Positions 45,554 through 54,179 of a stretch of DNA of 64,000 nucleotides are shown here, piece after piece (positions within the stretch are counted from its first letter, which is position 1; each line of letters starts with the position of its first letter). A program made the position numbers and the translations under genes. This DNA is from Chryseobacterium jejuense (lineage in GTDB: Bacteria; Bacteroidota; Bacteroidia; Flavobacteriales; Weeksellaceae), in assembly GCF_017877355.1 (NCBI RefSeq), contig NZ_JAGIPR010000006.1:62001-126000 (forward strand), in the 5' to 3' direction. The notes under the pieces are model-generated. The model was not told the origin of the DNA and did not search any database. It saw nothing but the letters and a program-made list of their open reading frames with translations.

Positions 45554-46318
45554 TTATTGAAACACTACATAATTAACTTTATCTACGCCGGTATTCCCTG
45601 TCTTCTCATGATAAGCATAGAGGGTAAGTTCATAATTTCCCGGAGTGTTAATGATATGATTTCCTTCAAATAAGTTGGTGGTCACCCATGACATATCAAT
45701 ATTTTTAATGAATTTCCCGTCTTTCTTCAGAATTCCTTTCACTTCAATCTCATCAGAATTCCATACGCCGCCTTTTTCAATCACACAGCCACACATCATC
45801 ACAATATTGGCCTGAAACAGGAAAGGTTTATCCTTAATGGTGTTCAATGCAATATACTGATGGGTTCTTGGTTTCAAAATATCAATAATATATCCTGGAA
45901 TTTCGAGGATGATGCCCTCTCCTAAAATATTTTTCCCGGGAATCAGCCATAACTCAGTACTTACAACAGCCTGTGCCTGTCTGCTGTTTAAGGGGGAAAT
46001 CACTTCTATTGTAACCAATGTAGGTTCTTCAATATCAACCGTTGCTATAAATCCGCCTGTTTGATCGTCAGTAATTGAATTTCCTCTCACTTTAGGAGTT
46101 TTCATAATCAGATCAGTGTTTCCAGTGCTTCCCGTTGTATTTCCCTCTGCTAAAATTCGTTGATTTAGTTTATTTCGGACAATAATGTGAGCGCCGCCCA
46201 ATGAACTTCCAATAAATTTAGCATCCCTTGCTTTTGCTCTTACCATCACTTTAGTTTCGGTAGCAAAAATCATAAGATGAGAAAAGAATAATGCGGTAAT
46301 GAGAAAAATTGTTTTCAT
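45554..46318 (-). CDS. Secreted protein of unknown function, coupled to a MarR regulator
   Basis: 254 residues, signal peptide about 1-20 (MKTIFLITALFFSHLMIFA). The mature part is almost all beta: an N-terminal domain resembling Ig-like or carboxypeptidase-regulatory folds (VMVRAKARDAKFIGSSLGGAHIIVRN) and a C-terminal domain ending in GNYELTLYAYHEKTGNTGVDKVNYVVF. The start ATG overlaps the MarR TGA (ATGA, 46315-46318), implying translational coupling, so it is probably part of the response the regulator controls. Confidence 0.8.
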   Translation of the reverse strand: MKTIFLITALFFSHLMIFATETKVMVRAKARDAKFIGSSLGGAHIIVRNKLNQRILAEGNTTGSTGNTDLIMKTPKVRGNSITDDQTGGFIATVDIEEPTLVTIEVISPLNSRQAQAVVSTELWLIPGKNILGEGIILEIPGYIIDILKPRTHQYIALNTIKDKPFLFQANIVMMCGCVIEKGGVWNSDEIEVKGILKKDGKFIKNIDMSWVTTNLFEGNHIINTPGNYELTLYAYHEKTGNTGVDKVNYVVFQ

Positions 46319-46809
46319 GATTGTATTGATTTTAAGTATTCCTTTTTGAAACGTTTGTGGAAAGATTCATCTTTCAGCTCCTGATCTATTGCATCCAGGT
46401 AAGAAAAAACAGATAAATCCTCTGACAGTAATTTTAAAATAGCCTTTTCACAGCTGTCCCAAACCTTTTCCAATTTGGGAAGCATCTCAATAGCTTTAGG
46501 AGACAATGAGATCATCTGTTTTCGTTTATCCTCATGATCTTTTTTAATAATCAGATATCCTTTTTCTGTCATTTTCTTTACAATAACCACTACAGACGGA
46601 TGAGAATATCCTAACGGTTCTGCAATATCCGTAATGGAAATCTCACCTCTTTTCTGAAGCAACATAAAAACCAGGTACCAGTTAGGTTCAACATCAATTC
46701 CAAATTCTTTGTAAAATTTCCTGACATCATGAGACATTCGATCACTGATTCTTTTCAATCTGCTGTCCAATGCTTTATATCCCAATTCTTTAATAAAGTC
46801 AAAATCCAT
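46315..46809 (-). CDS. MarR-family transcriptional regulator
   Basis: 164 residues from MDFDFIKELGYKALDSRLKRISD; a longer start at 46851 is rejected because it would overlap the probable operator/promoter. Winged helix: ISITDIAEPLGYSHPSVVVIVKKMTEKGYLIIKKDHEDKRKQMISLSPKA. It resembles regulators with an N-terminal helix before the MarR fold. It heads an operon with the secreted protein gene. A 16-bp inverted repeat sits just upstream. Confidence 0.85.
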   Translation of the reverse strand: MDFDFIKELGYKALDSRLKRISDRMSHDVRKFYKEFGIDVEPNWYLVFMLLQKRGEISITDIAEPLGYSHPSVVVIVKKMTEKGYLIIKKDHEDKRKQMISLSPKAIEMLPKLEKVWDSCEKAILKLLSEDLSVFSYLDAIDQELKDESFHKRFKKEYLKSIQS

Positions 46810-46854
46810 CTTAAATATCTTTGATGTAAATATATAAAAAATACATAGCAAACT

Positions 46855-46870
46855 ATATAGTCAACTATAT
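46855..46870. promoter_or_regulatory. Inverted repeat, probable operator of the MarR gene
   Basis: ATATAGT-CA-ACTATAT with perfect 7-base arms; a further half-site-like CTATATAG overlaps. It lies 46 bases upstream of the MarR ATG and overlaps a -7-like TATAGTTTG on the minus strand. Confidence 0.5.
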
Positions 46871-46947
46871 TAATTTCAAAAATACCTTTAAAATATAATG
46901 AATCAACGATTTACACCGCCAAAGAAATAGATATATAACAGTACTTT

Positions 46948-47793
46948 CTACTTATTTTTCTTCCTGTATTCACCGGGAGTAACTCCTCTATACTTTTTAA
47001 AGAGTTTGGAAAGATGGCTCTCATCACTAAACTGTAACTCATAAGCAATCTCACTCAGCCTTATACTGCTGTATTTCAGATAGGTTTCAACCAACTTCAA
47101 CCGATAATCCAGTAAATAATCCTGATAAGAAACTCCGGTTTGCTGTTTAAAATATTCTCCGAAATAATTTCCTGAAATCCCAAAATGATCTGCAATAACC
47201 TGAATCCCTGTCTTTTCTCTATCTTTTATATGCTTTTGAATATACGTAATGATCTTCATAATAGAGAAAGCTTTTTTATTTTCCTGCAGGTCTGAAGTCT
47301 CACTTTGGATGATATTTCTGGCAATAAGATTAAGCAGAATCGAAATGCAGTTGCGAATGATAAGATAATCCTCTGCTTTATTCCTGAATTCATTCGCTAT
47401 CTGTTGAATAATAGTCTTCGCAAAATCTTCATCATTTTTATTCCTAAACACACATCCGGCACGAGCATGGTAGTTATTACTAATATATTGCAGCTTGTAT
47501 AAGTTTTCGCAACTTTCAATACGGTCTGCTTCCAGACGAATCTTATCTATAAACTCTATTGGACATTCTATACTAATCAGTTCTGCATTCTCACTTTCAA
47601 AACAATAAGATTCCTGTTGTGGAATAATAAAAAGTTTACCCTCAGTAAATTCAATATAGCGTTCGTCATACAGTAGTTTCCCTTTTCCTTTTACGATATA
47701 GATAAATGAAAGAAAAGTTGTAGTCTTAAAAACAGTTTCTCCTTTAAGCTTTATTTCTTTCACGTTAATTCCTTCAAAATGGAGTCCTTTCAT
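46948..47793 (-). CDS. AraC-family transcriptional regulator
   Basis: 281 residues. An N-terminal cupin-like sensing domain (about 1-110, KLLYDERYIEFTEGKLFIIPQQ) and a C-terminal double helix-turn-helix (about 180-281): GIQVIADHFGISGNYFGEYFKQQTGVSYQDYLLDYRL and SIRLSEIAYELQFSDESHLSKLFKKYRGVTPGEYRK. It is divergent from an MFS transporter 74 bases away with facing promoters, so it probably regulates it. Confidence 0.9.
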   Translation of the reverse strand: MKGLHFEGINVKEIKLKGETVFKTTTFLSFIYIVKGKGKLLYDERYIEFTEGKLFIIPQQESYCFESENAELISIECPIEFIDKIRLEADRIESCENLYKLQYISNNYHARAGCVFRNKNDEDFAKTIIQQIANEFRNKAEDYLIIRNCISILLNLIARNIIQSETSDLQENKKAFSIMKIITYIQKHIKDREKTGIQVIADHFGISGNYFGEYFKQQTGVSYQDYLLDYRLKLVETYLKYSSIRLSEIAYELQFSDESHLSKLFKKYRGVTPGEYRKKNK

Positions 47794-47815
47794 GGGTACA
47801 CACTATATTTTCCTC

Positions 47816-47823
47816 CAAAAGTA
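47816..47823 (-). promoter_or_regulatory. -7 element TACTTTTG of the AraC gene
   Basis: Exact TAnnTTTG on the minus strand, 22 bases before the AraC start. Confidence 0.45.
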
Positions 47824-47848
47824 CAATTTTACCAGAACACAGCGAGGT

Positions 47849-47856
47849 TATTTTTG
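47849..47856 (+). promoter_or_regulatory. -7 element TATTTTTG of the MFS gene
   Basis: Exact TAnnTTTG, 11 bases before the MFS ATG. With the AraC promoter it makes a compact divergent control region. Confidence 0.5.
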
Positions 47857-47867
47857 CATAAAAAAAG

Positions 47868-49247
47868 ATGAACACTTATCCGAAACGATGGCAGGCCCTC
47901 AATTTCCTGATTGCCGGAGCCTTTCTTTCACCGCTGGATTATTTTATTGTGAATATGGCGTTACCTTCCATCAAAAATGCTTTCAAAGCCAGTGACCACC
48001 AACTGCAAATGGTTATTGCCATTTACGGACTCACCTATGGAGCCCTAGTAGTCTGCGGCGGGCGCCTGGGAGACCTCTATGGACGTAAGAAAATTTTCAC
48101 ACTGGGATTATATACCTTTTTATTATCTTCTCTGGCTTGCGCTTTTTCCCCTACTGTAACATGGCTTATCATAGCAAGATTATTTCAGGGAGTTGGCGCT
48201 TCACTGCTTGCTCCCCAGGTTTTAGCCTCCATAAAAGTCCTGTTCAGCAGTCAGGAGCAACCTAAGGCAGTAAGTCTCTTTAGTTCAGTATTTGGTTTGG
48301 CTTCTGTCATTGGGCAATTACTTGGAGGTTTGCTTCTCAGTATGCATTGGGGAACTTTTTCCTGGGAACTGGTATTTCTTGTGAATGTTCCTATCACTAT
48401 CATTTGTATTGCAGGAATTCATTTTACGATGGATAACAGTCACAAAGAATCCAATGCAGGAATTGATTTTAAAGGTTCATTACTGCTTATTCTGGCTTTG
48501 CTCATGCTGATATGTCCCCTTATTTTTGGGCAGAAATACCAATGGACATGGTGGATATTTGCAATGATGATATCAGGAATATCTTTATTGGTTGTTTTTG
48601 TAAGATACGAAATGTATCTAATAAAGAATAACCACCCTATCCTTATAGATCCCACTCTCCTTCAGCATAAGCCTTTTGCATTAAGTCTTGTGATTCTCTT
48701 TTTTTACAATTTCACCTCAGGCTTATTTATTTGTTATCCTTATTACCTGCAGGAATTTCTCCATCAGGATTCCATGCAGACAGGACTGGCCATTGTCCCT
48801 TACGGAATTGCCTTTTTCTTAGGCCCACTGATGGTATCCAGAATAAAACTATCCTCTTACAAAATGATCTATATCGGTCTGGGATTATTAATGGGAGGTT
48901 TTATTTTCAGTGCATTGTGTTTCTATTTGCAGCAAAGACCTTCTTTAATGACCAATATTACTCTGTTTATGGCAGGATTAGGCCATGGTACAATCATGCC
49001 GGTAATGATGCGTACTGCCATTACTTTTACGACCAGAGAAAAAGCAGGACAAGCTTCCGGTTTGGTAAGTATCGGAATGCAGGTTGGTGGTGTAATGGGA
49101 GGAGCAGTAATCGGAACTTTATTTTTCAATATGATTGATGTATTGGGATTTCCAAAGGCATTTGCACTATCTATTTGTATGATCGGGGCTATTCAGATCA
49201 TAGGCATATTCGTAAATGGCAGGCTGCGCAAATATATTAATGCTTAA
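47868..49247 (+). CDS. MFS drug-type efflux transporter (DHA2 / 14-helix)
   Basis: 459 residues, hydrophobic, consistent with 14 helices. MFS motif A is visible as GGRLGDLYGRKKIFTLG between helices 2 and 3, and the antiporter motif C-like stretch as SVIGQLLGGLLL. The opening LNFLIAGAFLSPLDYFIVNMALPSI is typical of EmrB/QacA-type exporters. The substrate is unknown; the divergent AraC gene is the likely regulator. An NTF2-like gene follows after 36 bases. Confidence 0.88.
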   Translation: MNTYPKRWQALNFLIAGAFLSPLDYFIVNMALPSIKNAFKASDHQLQMVIAIYGLTYGALVVCGGRLGDLYGRKKIFTLGLYTFLLSSLACAFSPTVTWLIIARLFQGVGASLLAPQVLASIKVLFSSQEQPKAVSLFSSVFGLASVIGQLLGGLLLSMHWGTFSWELVFLVNVPITIICIAGIHFTMDNSHKESNAGIDFKGSLLLILALLMLICPLIFGQKYQWTWWIFAMMISGISLLVVFVRYEMYLIKNNHPILIDPTLLQHKPFALSLVILFFYNFTSGLFICYPYYLQEFLHQDSMQTGLAIVPYGIAFFLGPLMVSRIKLSSYKMIYIGLGLLMGGFIFSALCFYLQQRPSLMTNITLFMAGLGHGTIMPVMMRTAITFTTREKAGQASGLVSIGMQVGGVMGGAVIGTLFFNMIDVLGFPKAFALSICMIGAIQIIGIFVNGRLRKYINA

Positions 49248-49283
49248 TTTCTATCAACAAAAAATATTATAAATTTTAAATCT

Positions 49284-49673
49284 ATGAATAACAAAGAAAA
49301 AATCAATACAGAATTACAAGACTTCTGTGAAAATATTGAAAAATGGTTTCAGGGGAATGAACAGGATCAGCATGCATTATTCAGAAAAATTATTTCCGGA
49401 TTTTCTCCTGATTTCAAAATGATTAATGGGGACGGAAATACAGCTGCCTTATCCATGTTTTCAGAATGGCTCCCTACCGTTTTTGGAAAATTTCCGGATC
49501 GTAGTGTGCAGATTGAAAATATAGAGATTCACTGCTCTGAGCATCATGGTATAGCCACTTATACTGAAATTCAGACTACGGAGGGAATAGCCAACAGGAG
49601 AAAATCATCAGCCGTTTTCCTTTTCAATGAAGATAAAGCGTTATGGTTTCATCTTATAGAGAATTGGATATAA
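49284..49673 (+). CDS. NTF2-like / SnoaL-like small protein
   Basis: 129 residues. An N-terminal helix (INTELQDFCENIEKWFQGNEQD) and curved-sheet strands (FKMINGDGNTAALSMF, VQIENIEIHCSEHHGIATYTEIQ, KALWFHLIENWI) match the NTF2-like fold used by many small-molecule-binding proteins. Probably co-transcribed with the MFS exporter. Function unknown. Confidence 0.7.
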   Translation: MNNKEKINTELQDFCENIEKWFQGNEQDQHALFRKIISGFSPDFKMINGDGNTAALSMFSEWLPTVFGKFPDRSVQIENIEIHCSEHHGIATYTEIQTTEGIANRRKSSAVFLFNEDKALWFHLIENWI

Positions 49674-49677
49674 AAAT

Positions 49678-49710
49678 AAACGGTTTGTTTTCCCAAACAA
49701 ACCGTTTTAT
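49678..49710. terminator. Bidirectional terminator between convergent operons
   Basis: AAACGGTTTGTTT (49678-49690) pairs perfectly with AAACAAACCGTTT (49695-49707) around TCCC. Confidence 0.85.
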
Positions 49711-49724
49711 CTTTTCGTGACGGG

Positions 49725-50885
49725 TTAATTTTTATTCCTGAATATATCCATCTTTCCGGCCATAATACTTAATAATATCCCAAAGCAGGCAAAAAGTCCG
49801 AAAGAATACCTTAAGTCAAAACCTTCTGCAATATATCCAATTAACGGAGGTCCTATCAGAAAGCCTAAAAATGAAATACTGGATACAAATGACAATGCAA
49901 TACTTGGGGCTACCGTATTTACCTTACCGATGGTGCTGTACACGGATGGTACACTTAAAGAAGCTCCAAGCCCTATAATCATAAAGGCAATGATGCAAAT
50001 CCATAGTTCAGGGAAGAAAACACTCAGAAAAAGGCCGATACTCATCAGGATACCACAGAACTGTAATACCTTTCTTTTTCCTAACTTTTCAATGATCCTG
50101 TTTCCAATAAACCTTCCTAAAGTCATCATTAAAATAAAACTTGTGTATCCCAATATCACAAGATTTTCCGGTGCTTTTACAATGGTTTGAAAATAAACAC
50201 CACTCCAGTCAAACATGGCGCCTTCAATGGCCATACTTAGAAAGCCAATGATTCCCAATCCAACTAATGTAGGATTTACAGATTTAAAAATAGACTGAGT
50301 TTGTGGCTCAGCTTTATGAATAACATTGGTAAGATTGTTCTTACTATACAGCCAGATCAGAGTGACCAGAATAAACGTAAGAACAAAATGATGAAACGTT
50401 TCTATATGCAGATTAATAGTAAGCATTCCTACAACCGCACCAATCAGTCCGGCAAAGCACCAGGCACCATGATAAGAGGACAATAATGTTCTTTTTGTGA
50501 TTGATTCTATTTCAATCGCCTGGGTATTGACTGCAATATTGCACAGGTTTCCGGTCACTCCAAAGAAAAACAGAACGGCTGCCAGTATCCAGTAAGATGG
50601 AGAAAGTCCAATTAGTAAGAGAAAGCCCGGATACAATAAAAAACAACTTTTTATAATCCGGCTGCTTCCATATCTGCTGATTAATTTTCCGGATAACATC
50701 ATGGTAGAAAGCTGACCTATCGGCATCAGAAGCAAAAGAGTCCCAAGCTGGGCTTCATTGATGGAAAGAGCGTCTTTAATAATGGGAATCCGGCTGGCCC
50801 ATGACGAGAAAACAAGCCCATGGGCAAAGAAAAGTAAAAAACAGGCCGTAGGCATTTTCGCATTGAATGATTCTCTATCTTGCAT
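49725..50885 (-). CDS. MFS transporter (YbjJ / sugar-permease-like)
   Basis: 386 residues, 12 helices. The opening ACFLLFFAHGLVFSSWASRIPIIKDALSINEAQLGTLLLLMPIGQL is characteristic of the YbjJ/fucose-permease-like branch. The second half repeats the bundle (VGLGIIGFLSMAIEGAMFDWSGVYFQ). The substrate is unknown. It is divergent from an AraC gene 192 bases away. Confidence 0.87.
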   Translation of the reverse strand: MQDRESFNAKMPTACFLLFFAHGLVFSSWASRIPIIKDALSINEAQLGTLLLLMPIGQLSTMMLSGKLISRYGSSRIIKSCFLLYPGFLLLIGLSPSYWILAAVLFFFGVTGNLCNIAVNTQAIEIESITKRTLLSSYHGAWCFAGLIGAVVGMLTINLHIETFHHFVLTFILVTLIWLYSKNNLTNVIHKAEPQTQSIFKSVNPTLVGLGIIGFLSMAIEGAMFDWSGVYFQTIVKAPENLVILGYTSFILMMTLGRFIGNRIIEKLGKRKVLQFCGILMSIGLFLSVFFPELWICIIAFMIIGLGASLSVPSVYSTIGKVNTVAPSIALSFVSSISFLGFLIGPPLIGYIAEGFDLRYSFGLFACFGILLSIMAGKMDIFRNKN

Positions 50886-51011
50886 TAAAACAGTGTTTGA
50901 TTAAAATTTCCGTTTGCGAAGTTATGAACACTCAGCCAATAAAATACATTCCATTTTTGATATTTTATATTCCATTTTAAACAACGCATTCAAAAAGAAA
51001 AATTAACTGCT

Positions 51012-51019
51012 TACCTTTG
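51012..51019 (+). promoter_or_regulatory. -7 element TACCTTTG of the AraC gene
   Basis: Exact TAnnTTTG, 58 bases before the ATG at 51078. Confidence 0.4.
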
Positions 51020-51077
51020 ATCGCAGGAAAGCCAACAGCAAAATTATTAACCATTCTAAGAAGTCATACACTGTATA

Positions 51078-51923
51078 ATGATAGAGATCAAACCCAACTT
51101 TGAAGGATTGCGTATTGAAAAATACACAATAAACAGCCTCTCAGAATTTCATGCAAAAGCAGGAAACCTGAATAAACTGCTGCTTTGCTTTGTATCAAAT
51201 GGTACATTGGATCTTCAAATCAATGCTCTTCCTTTTCATATACAGACCAATTCAATCATCATGCTGCTGCCAGATACAGATATGGGAAACATTTCCTGCA
51301 GCAATGATCTTGAATTATCTGTATTTTACATTTCTCTGGACTTTATCAGCACCTATAGCTTTCTGACCGTTCTTCTTGCCAGTGATGAGATCAAATTCAA
51401 TCCGGTTATGAAAGCTGAATCTCCAGCAAGAAAACTTATTTGGTCCACCGTAAAATTAATTCAGGATTACCATTCCAAAACCAAGGAGGAAAGCACAGTA
51501 GAATCAGTACAGTATCTACTCTATGCCCTCCTGGAATTGGTTTCAAAGCTCTATCTGCCAGTCATCAAGAACAACAGTCTTTTACAGACCAGAAGTCAGG
51601 ATATCATCGATCAGTTTTTTCAATTACTAAATAAACATGGGCATCTGGAGAGAAGTGTAATATTTTATTCTGACCAATTGCACCTTTCTCCACAATACCT
51701 AAGCAGTTTAATAAAAAAAGAAACCGGAAAACCTATCAAACAATGGATAAGCTATAGGGTAATAAAACAGGCTGAAGAACTTCTCAAAACCACCTCATTC
51801 TCCATTAAAGAAATCAGCAACCAGTTACAGTTTGTAGATTCTTCCCTATTTTGTAGGTATTTCAGGCGTTGTACAGGGATTACTGCCAATACGTATCGGG
51901 AAAATTACAGGATTAAGAAATAA
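51078..51923 (+). CDS. AraC-family transcriptional regulator
   Basis: 281 residues. N-terminal ligand domain, C-terminal HTH pair: VIFYSDQLHLSPQYLSSLIKKETGKPIKQWISYRVIKQAEELL and FSIKEISNQLQFVDSSLFCRYFRRCTGITANTYREN. It is divergently placed to the YbjJ-like MFS gene and probably controls it. Confidence 0.9.
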   Translation: MIEIKPNFEGLRIEKYTINSLSEFHAKAGNLNKLLLCFVSNGTLDLQINALPFHIQTNSIIMLLPDTDMGNISCSNDLELSVFYISLDFISTYSFLTVLLASDEIKFNPVMKAESPARKLIWSTVKLIQDYHSKTKEESTVESVQYLLYALLELVSKLYLPVIKNNSLLQTRSQDIIDQFFQLLNKHGHLERSVIFYSDQLHLSPQYLSSLIKKETGKPIKQWISYRVIKQAEELLKTTSFSIKEISNQLQFVDSSLFCRYFRRCTGITANTYRENYRIKK

Positions 51924-51987
51924 AGTATCCATATAAAGTTCCACACCCGCCTTATCAGCACTCGTATATTCATAGCAATCATTATAG

Positions 51988-52185
51988 AACCCAGCTAATG
52001 ATGGTCCTCCCCATGGATTTGATTATGATTATTTTTTCAAAACCAAAGACGATTATCAATCTGATTTAAACCGTATTGAAGCAATAAAATTTACTGTAAA
52101 ACCAGTCAATTCTCAGTTATCTTATGTAGAATTCCACCTGAAAAACTGTGGGATGACCTATAAAGTACACACTTGTCAAAAATAA
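51988..52185 (+). pseudogene. 3' remnant of an unidentified gene
   Basis: A 65-codon open frame without a proper start encodes a convincing protein end (FDYDYFFKTKDDYQSDLN, then FTVKPVNSQLSYVEFHLKNCGMTYKVHTCQK), preceded by an in-frame TAG. The 400-base gap 51924-52319 otherwise holds nothing. Family not recognised. Confidence 0.45.
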
Positions 52186-52319
52186 TGGGAACCAATGGTT
52201 AATCGATTCATTGAAAATATCAGCAGATAGAAATTTTATTCATTTAGAATCAAAATCCAATTCATTAAATACTATTATACTCTATTTTTCATTAAATTAG
52301 CTATTCAAAAAAATATTTT

Positions 52320-52943
52320 ATGAAGGAGAAATGGATTTCACATCCAACCATTTTAGAAGGAACAAATGTTGAATTGATTCCTTTGGAAAAAGAACATTTT
52401 GAAGAATTGTATGCCGCAGCCGCAGATAAAGACCTTTGGACATTAATTCCTACTGACGGTTCAGATAAAACTATATTTTATCAAAACTATGAGTTCGCCT
52501 TATCAGAAAGGGAAAACGGAAACCAATATCCTTTCGTCATCAGACACAAAGAAACCCAAAAACTGATAGGCTCCACCAGATTTTTTGAAATCTATCCTTC
52601 AGATAAAAAATTAGAAATCGGATGGACATGGATCATAAAGGATTTTTGGGGAACTTCCGTTAATTTAGAGTGTAAATTATTATTACTCACTTATTGTTTT
52701 GAAGTATTAAAAACCAACCGTGTACAGCTGAAAACGAAGGATGATAACTTCAGATCAAGAAAAGCAATCGAAAAAATCGGCGGTGTATTTGAAGGAATTT
52801 TACGTAAAGATAAAATTCAGAGTGATGGAACCACAAGAAATGCAGCCTATTATAGCATTCTGAATGATGAATGGGATACCACAAAACTGAAAATTGAAAC
52901 ATTAATCAGAGAAAAAGAAGCTTCTGCAAAAGAGTTTCAATAA
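52320..52943 (+). CDS. GNAT-family N-acetyltransferase (RimJ/RimL-like)
   Basis: 207 residues. GNAT pattern: VELIPLEKEHFEELYAAA start, KLIGSTRFFEIYPSDKKLEIGWTWI, then the acetyl-CoA region around FEVLKTNRVQLKTKDDNFRSRKAIEKIGGVFEGILRK. It resembles the RimJ/RimL protein-N-acetyltransferase group. The substrate is not determinable. Confidence 0.88.
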   Translation: MKEKWISHPTILEGTNVELIPLEKEHFEELYAAAADKDLWTLIPTDGSDKTIFYQNYEFALSERENGNQYPFVIRHKETQKLIGSTRFFEIYPSDKKLEIGWTWIIKDFWGTSVNLECKLLLLTYCFEVLKTNRVQLKTKDDNFRSRKAIEKIGGVFEGILRKDKIQSDGTTRNAAYYSILNDEWDTTKLKIETLIREKEASAKEFQ

Positions 52944-52963
52944 TAAGCATTTGAAAAAATAAA

Positions 52964-52999
52964 AATCAGGCATAGAAGATCTAACTTTTATACCTGATT
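52964..52999. terminator. Bidirectional terminator-like hairpin
   Basis: AATCAGGCATA pairs with TATACCTGATT (one wobble) between the convergent GNAT and T9SS cargo genes. Confidence 0.55.
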
Positions 53000-53016
53000 C
53001 TATATTAAAGACCCAT

Positions 53017-54024
53017 TTACTTTTTGATAAGTTTCTTTGAAATAACAGTTCCATTTTTTAATTCTCCCTGAAGGATATACACCCCTTTAGGAAGCTTGGA
53101 AACATCAATATTCCTAGAACTTTCGGCAGTTAAAACAGCCTTACCATCCATAGAATTAATGATCACCTTTTTAATATCTTCTTTTGAAGTGATCGTAATA
53201 TAATCTGTACTTGGGTTAGGATAAACAGAGAGATCTCTTTTTTTGCTATCCAAATCAACAGTTGACAATACCTCAGTATCAAGATAAGATACTGTTTTTG
53301 ATACATTCGTATTTCCATTAAATACAGAAGTATTGATGGCAAAGCTAAACACCATACCATCCGTCTGGCTCACCCATTGATAAGATTCATTGGTAAAAGT
53401 AGCGATAATAGGTGCAGGCGAAGCAGAAATAGTTTGTGTTGCTGTTCTTATTCTTTTTATCCTCAACACATTAGAATACGTTCCTCTGGGAGTAATTACT
53501 GTACCATAACCATCAACCGTAACACTCACCTGACCTGTTTCGTTTGAATTCCCAATGGCTGCAGAAACACTGTTGAACTCATAAGTATCATCAAACTGTT
53601 GCTGGTAAGTGATCGGAAACTTATACTCAATCAAAGGGTTGACATAAGTAACCGTAATATCTCCCAATGTAGGCCCTGAGTAAGATCCCAACATCGTAGC
53701 TTCAGTGTCTGTCATTGCACTAAAATTATGAGTATCAACACTGGTGAGTGTTGTAATTCTGTTGGCTCCCGGAAACCTGAAACAGTTAGACTGTCCCGGA
53801 CATACTCTGCTCACATAAGCAACGGGATTAGTTCCCGTATACGTTGAAAAATCCCAAGTAATATTAGCTCCGGAAGAACCTGCTGTAATAGAAGTTCCGG
53901 TTACATCTTCGGATTTCAGATTAATTGTACTGTTAATGCGGTCAACACCCGTCCTTGTTATTGATGGCTGGGCATACAATAGTATTCCGAAAAAAAGGAA
54001 TAAGATAAAGTTTAATTTTTTCAT
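53017..54024 (-). CDS. T9SS type A sorting-domain secreted protein
   Basis: 335 residues from MKKLNFILFLFFGILLYAQ, a clean signal peptide; the long upstream extension is rejected because it has no promoter logic and buries the signal. The middle is a beta-rich domain of unknown function. The C-terminal 75 residues are a type A sorting domain: LSVYPNPSTDYITI ... VIINSMDGKAVL ... ID-V-SKLPKGVYILQ ... KKLIKK. It should be exported by the PorQ-containing T9SS to the surface or medium. Confidence 0.9.
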   Translation of the reverse strand: MKKLNFILFLFFGILLYAQPSITRTGVDRINSTINLKSEDVTGTSITAGSSGANITWDFSTYTGTNPVAYVSRVCPGQSNCFRFPGANRITTLTSVDTHNFSAMTDTEATMLGSYSGPTLGDITVTYVNPLIEYKFPITYQQQFDDTYEFNSVSAAIGNSNETGQVSVTVDGYGTVITPRGTYSNVLRIKRIRTATQTISASPAPIIATFTNESYQWVSQTDGMVFSFAINTSVFNGNTNVSKTVSYLDTEVLSTVDLDSKKRDLSVYPNPSTDYITITSKEDIKKVIINSMDGKAVLTAESSRNIDVSKLPKGVYILQGELKNGTVISKKLIKK

Positions 54025-54145
54025 AATATTTGGATTTAAGGTTGATTGCTTATTGATGTTAATGATGAAAATAAGGAACATCATTTCCTGAAAATACTTT
54101 TTATCTATCCAAAACCTTATTCTTTCTACCAAATGCACTAAAGAG

Positions 54146-54172
54146 AATGCCCAGCCGGTACGGCTGGGCATT
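54146..54172 (-). terminator. Strong terminator after the AraC gene
   Basis: AATGCCCAGCCG pairs perfectly with CGGCTGGGCATT around GTA, 7 bases beyond the AraC stop. It separates AraC from the T9SS cargo gene. Confidence 0.8.
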
Positions 54173-54179
54173 ATTGTGC

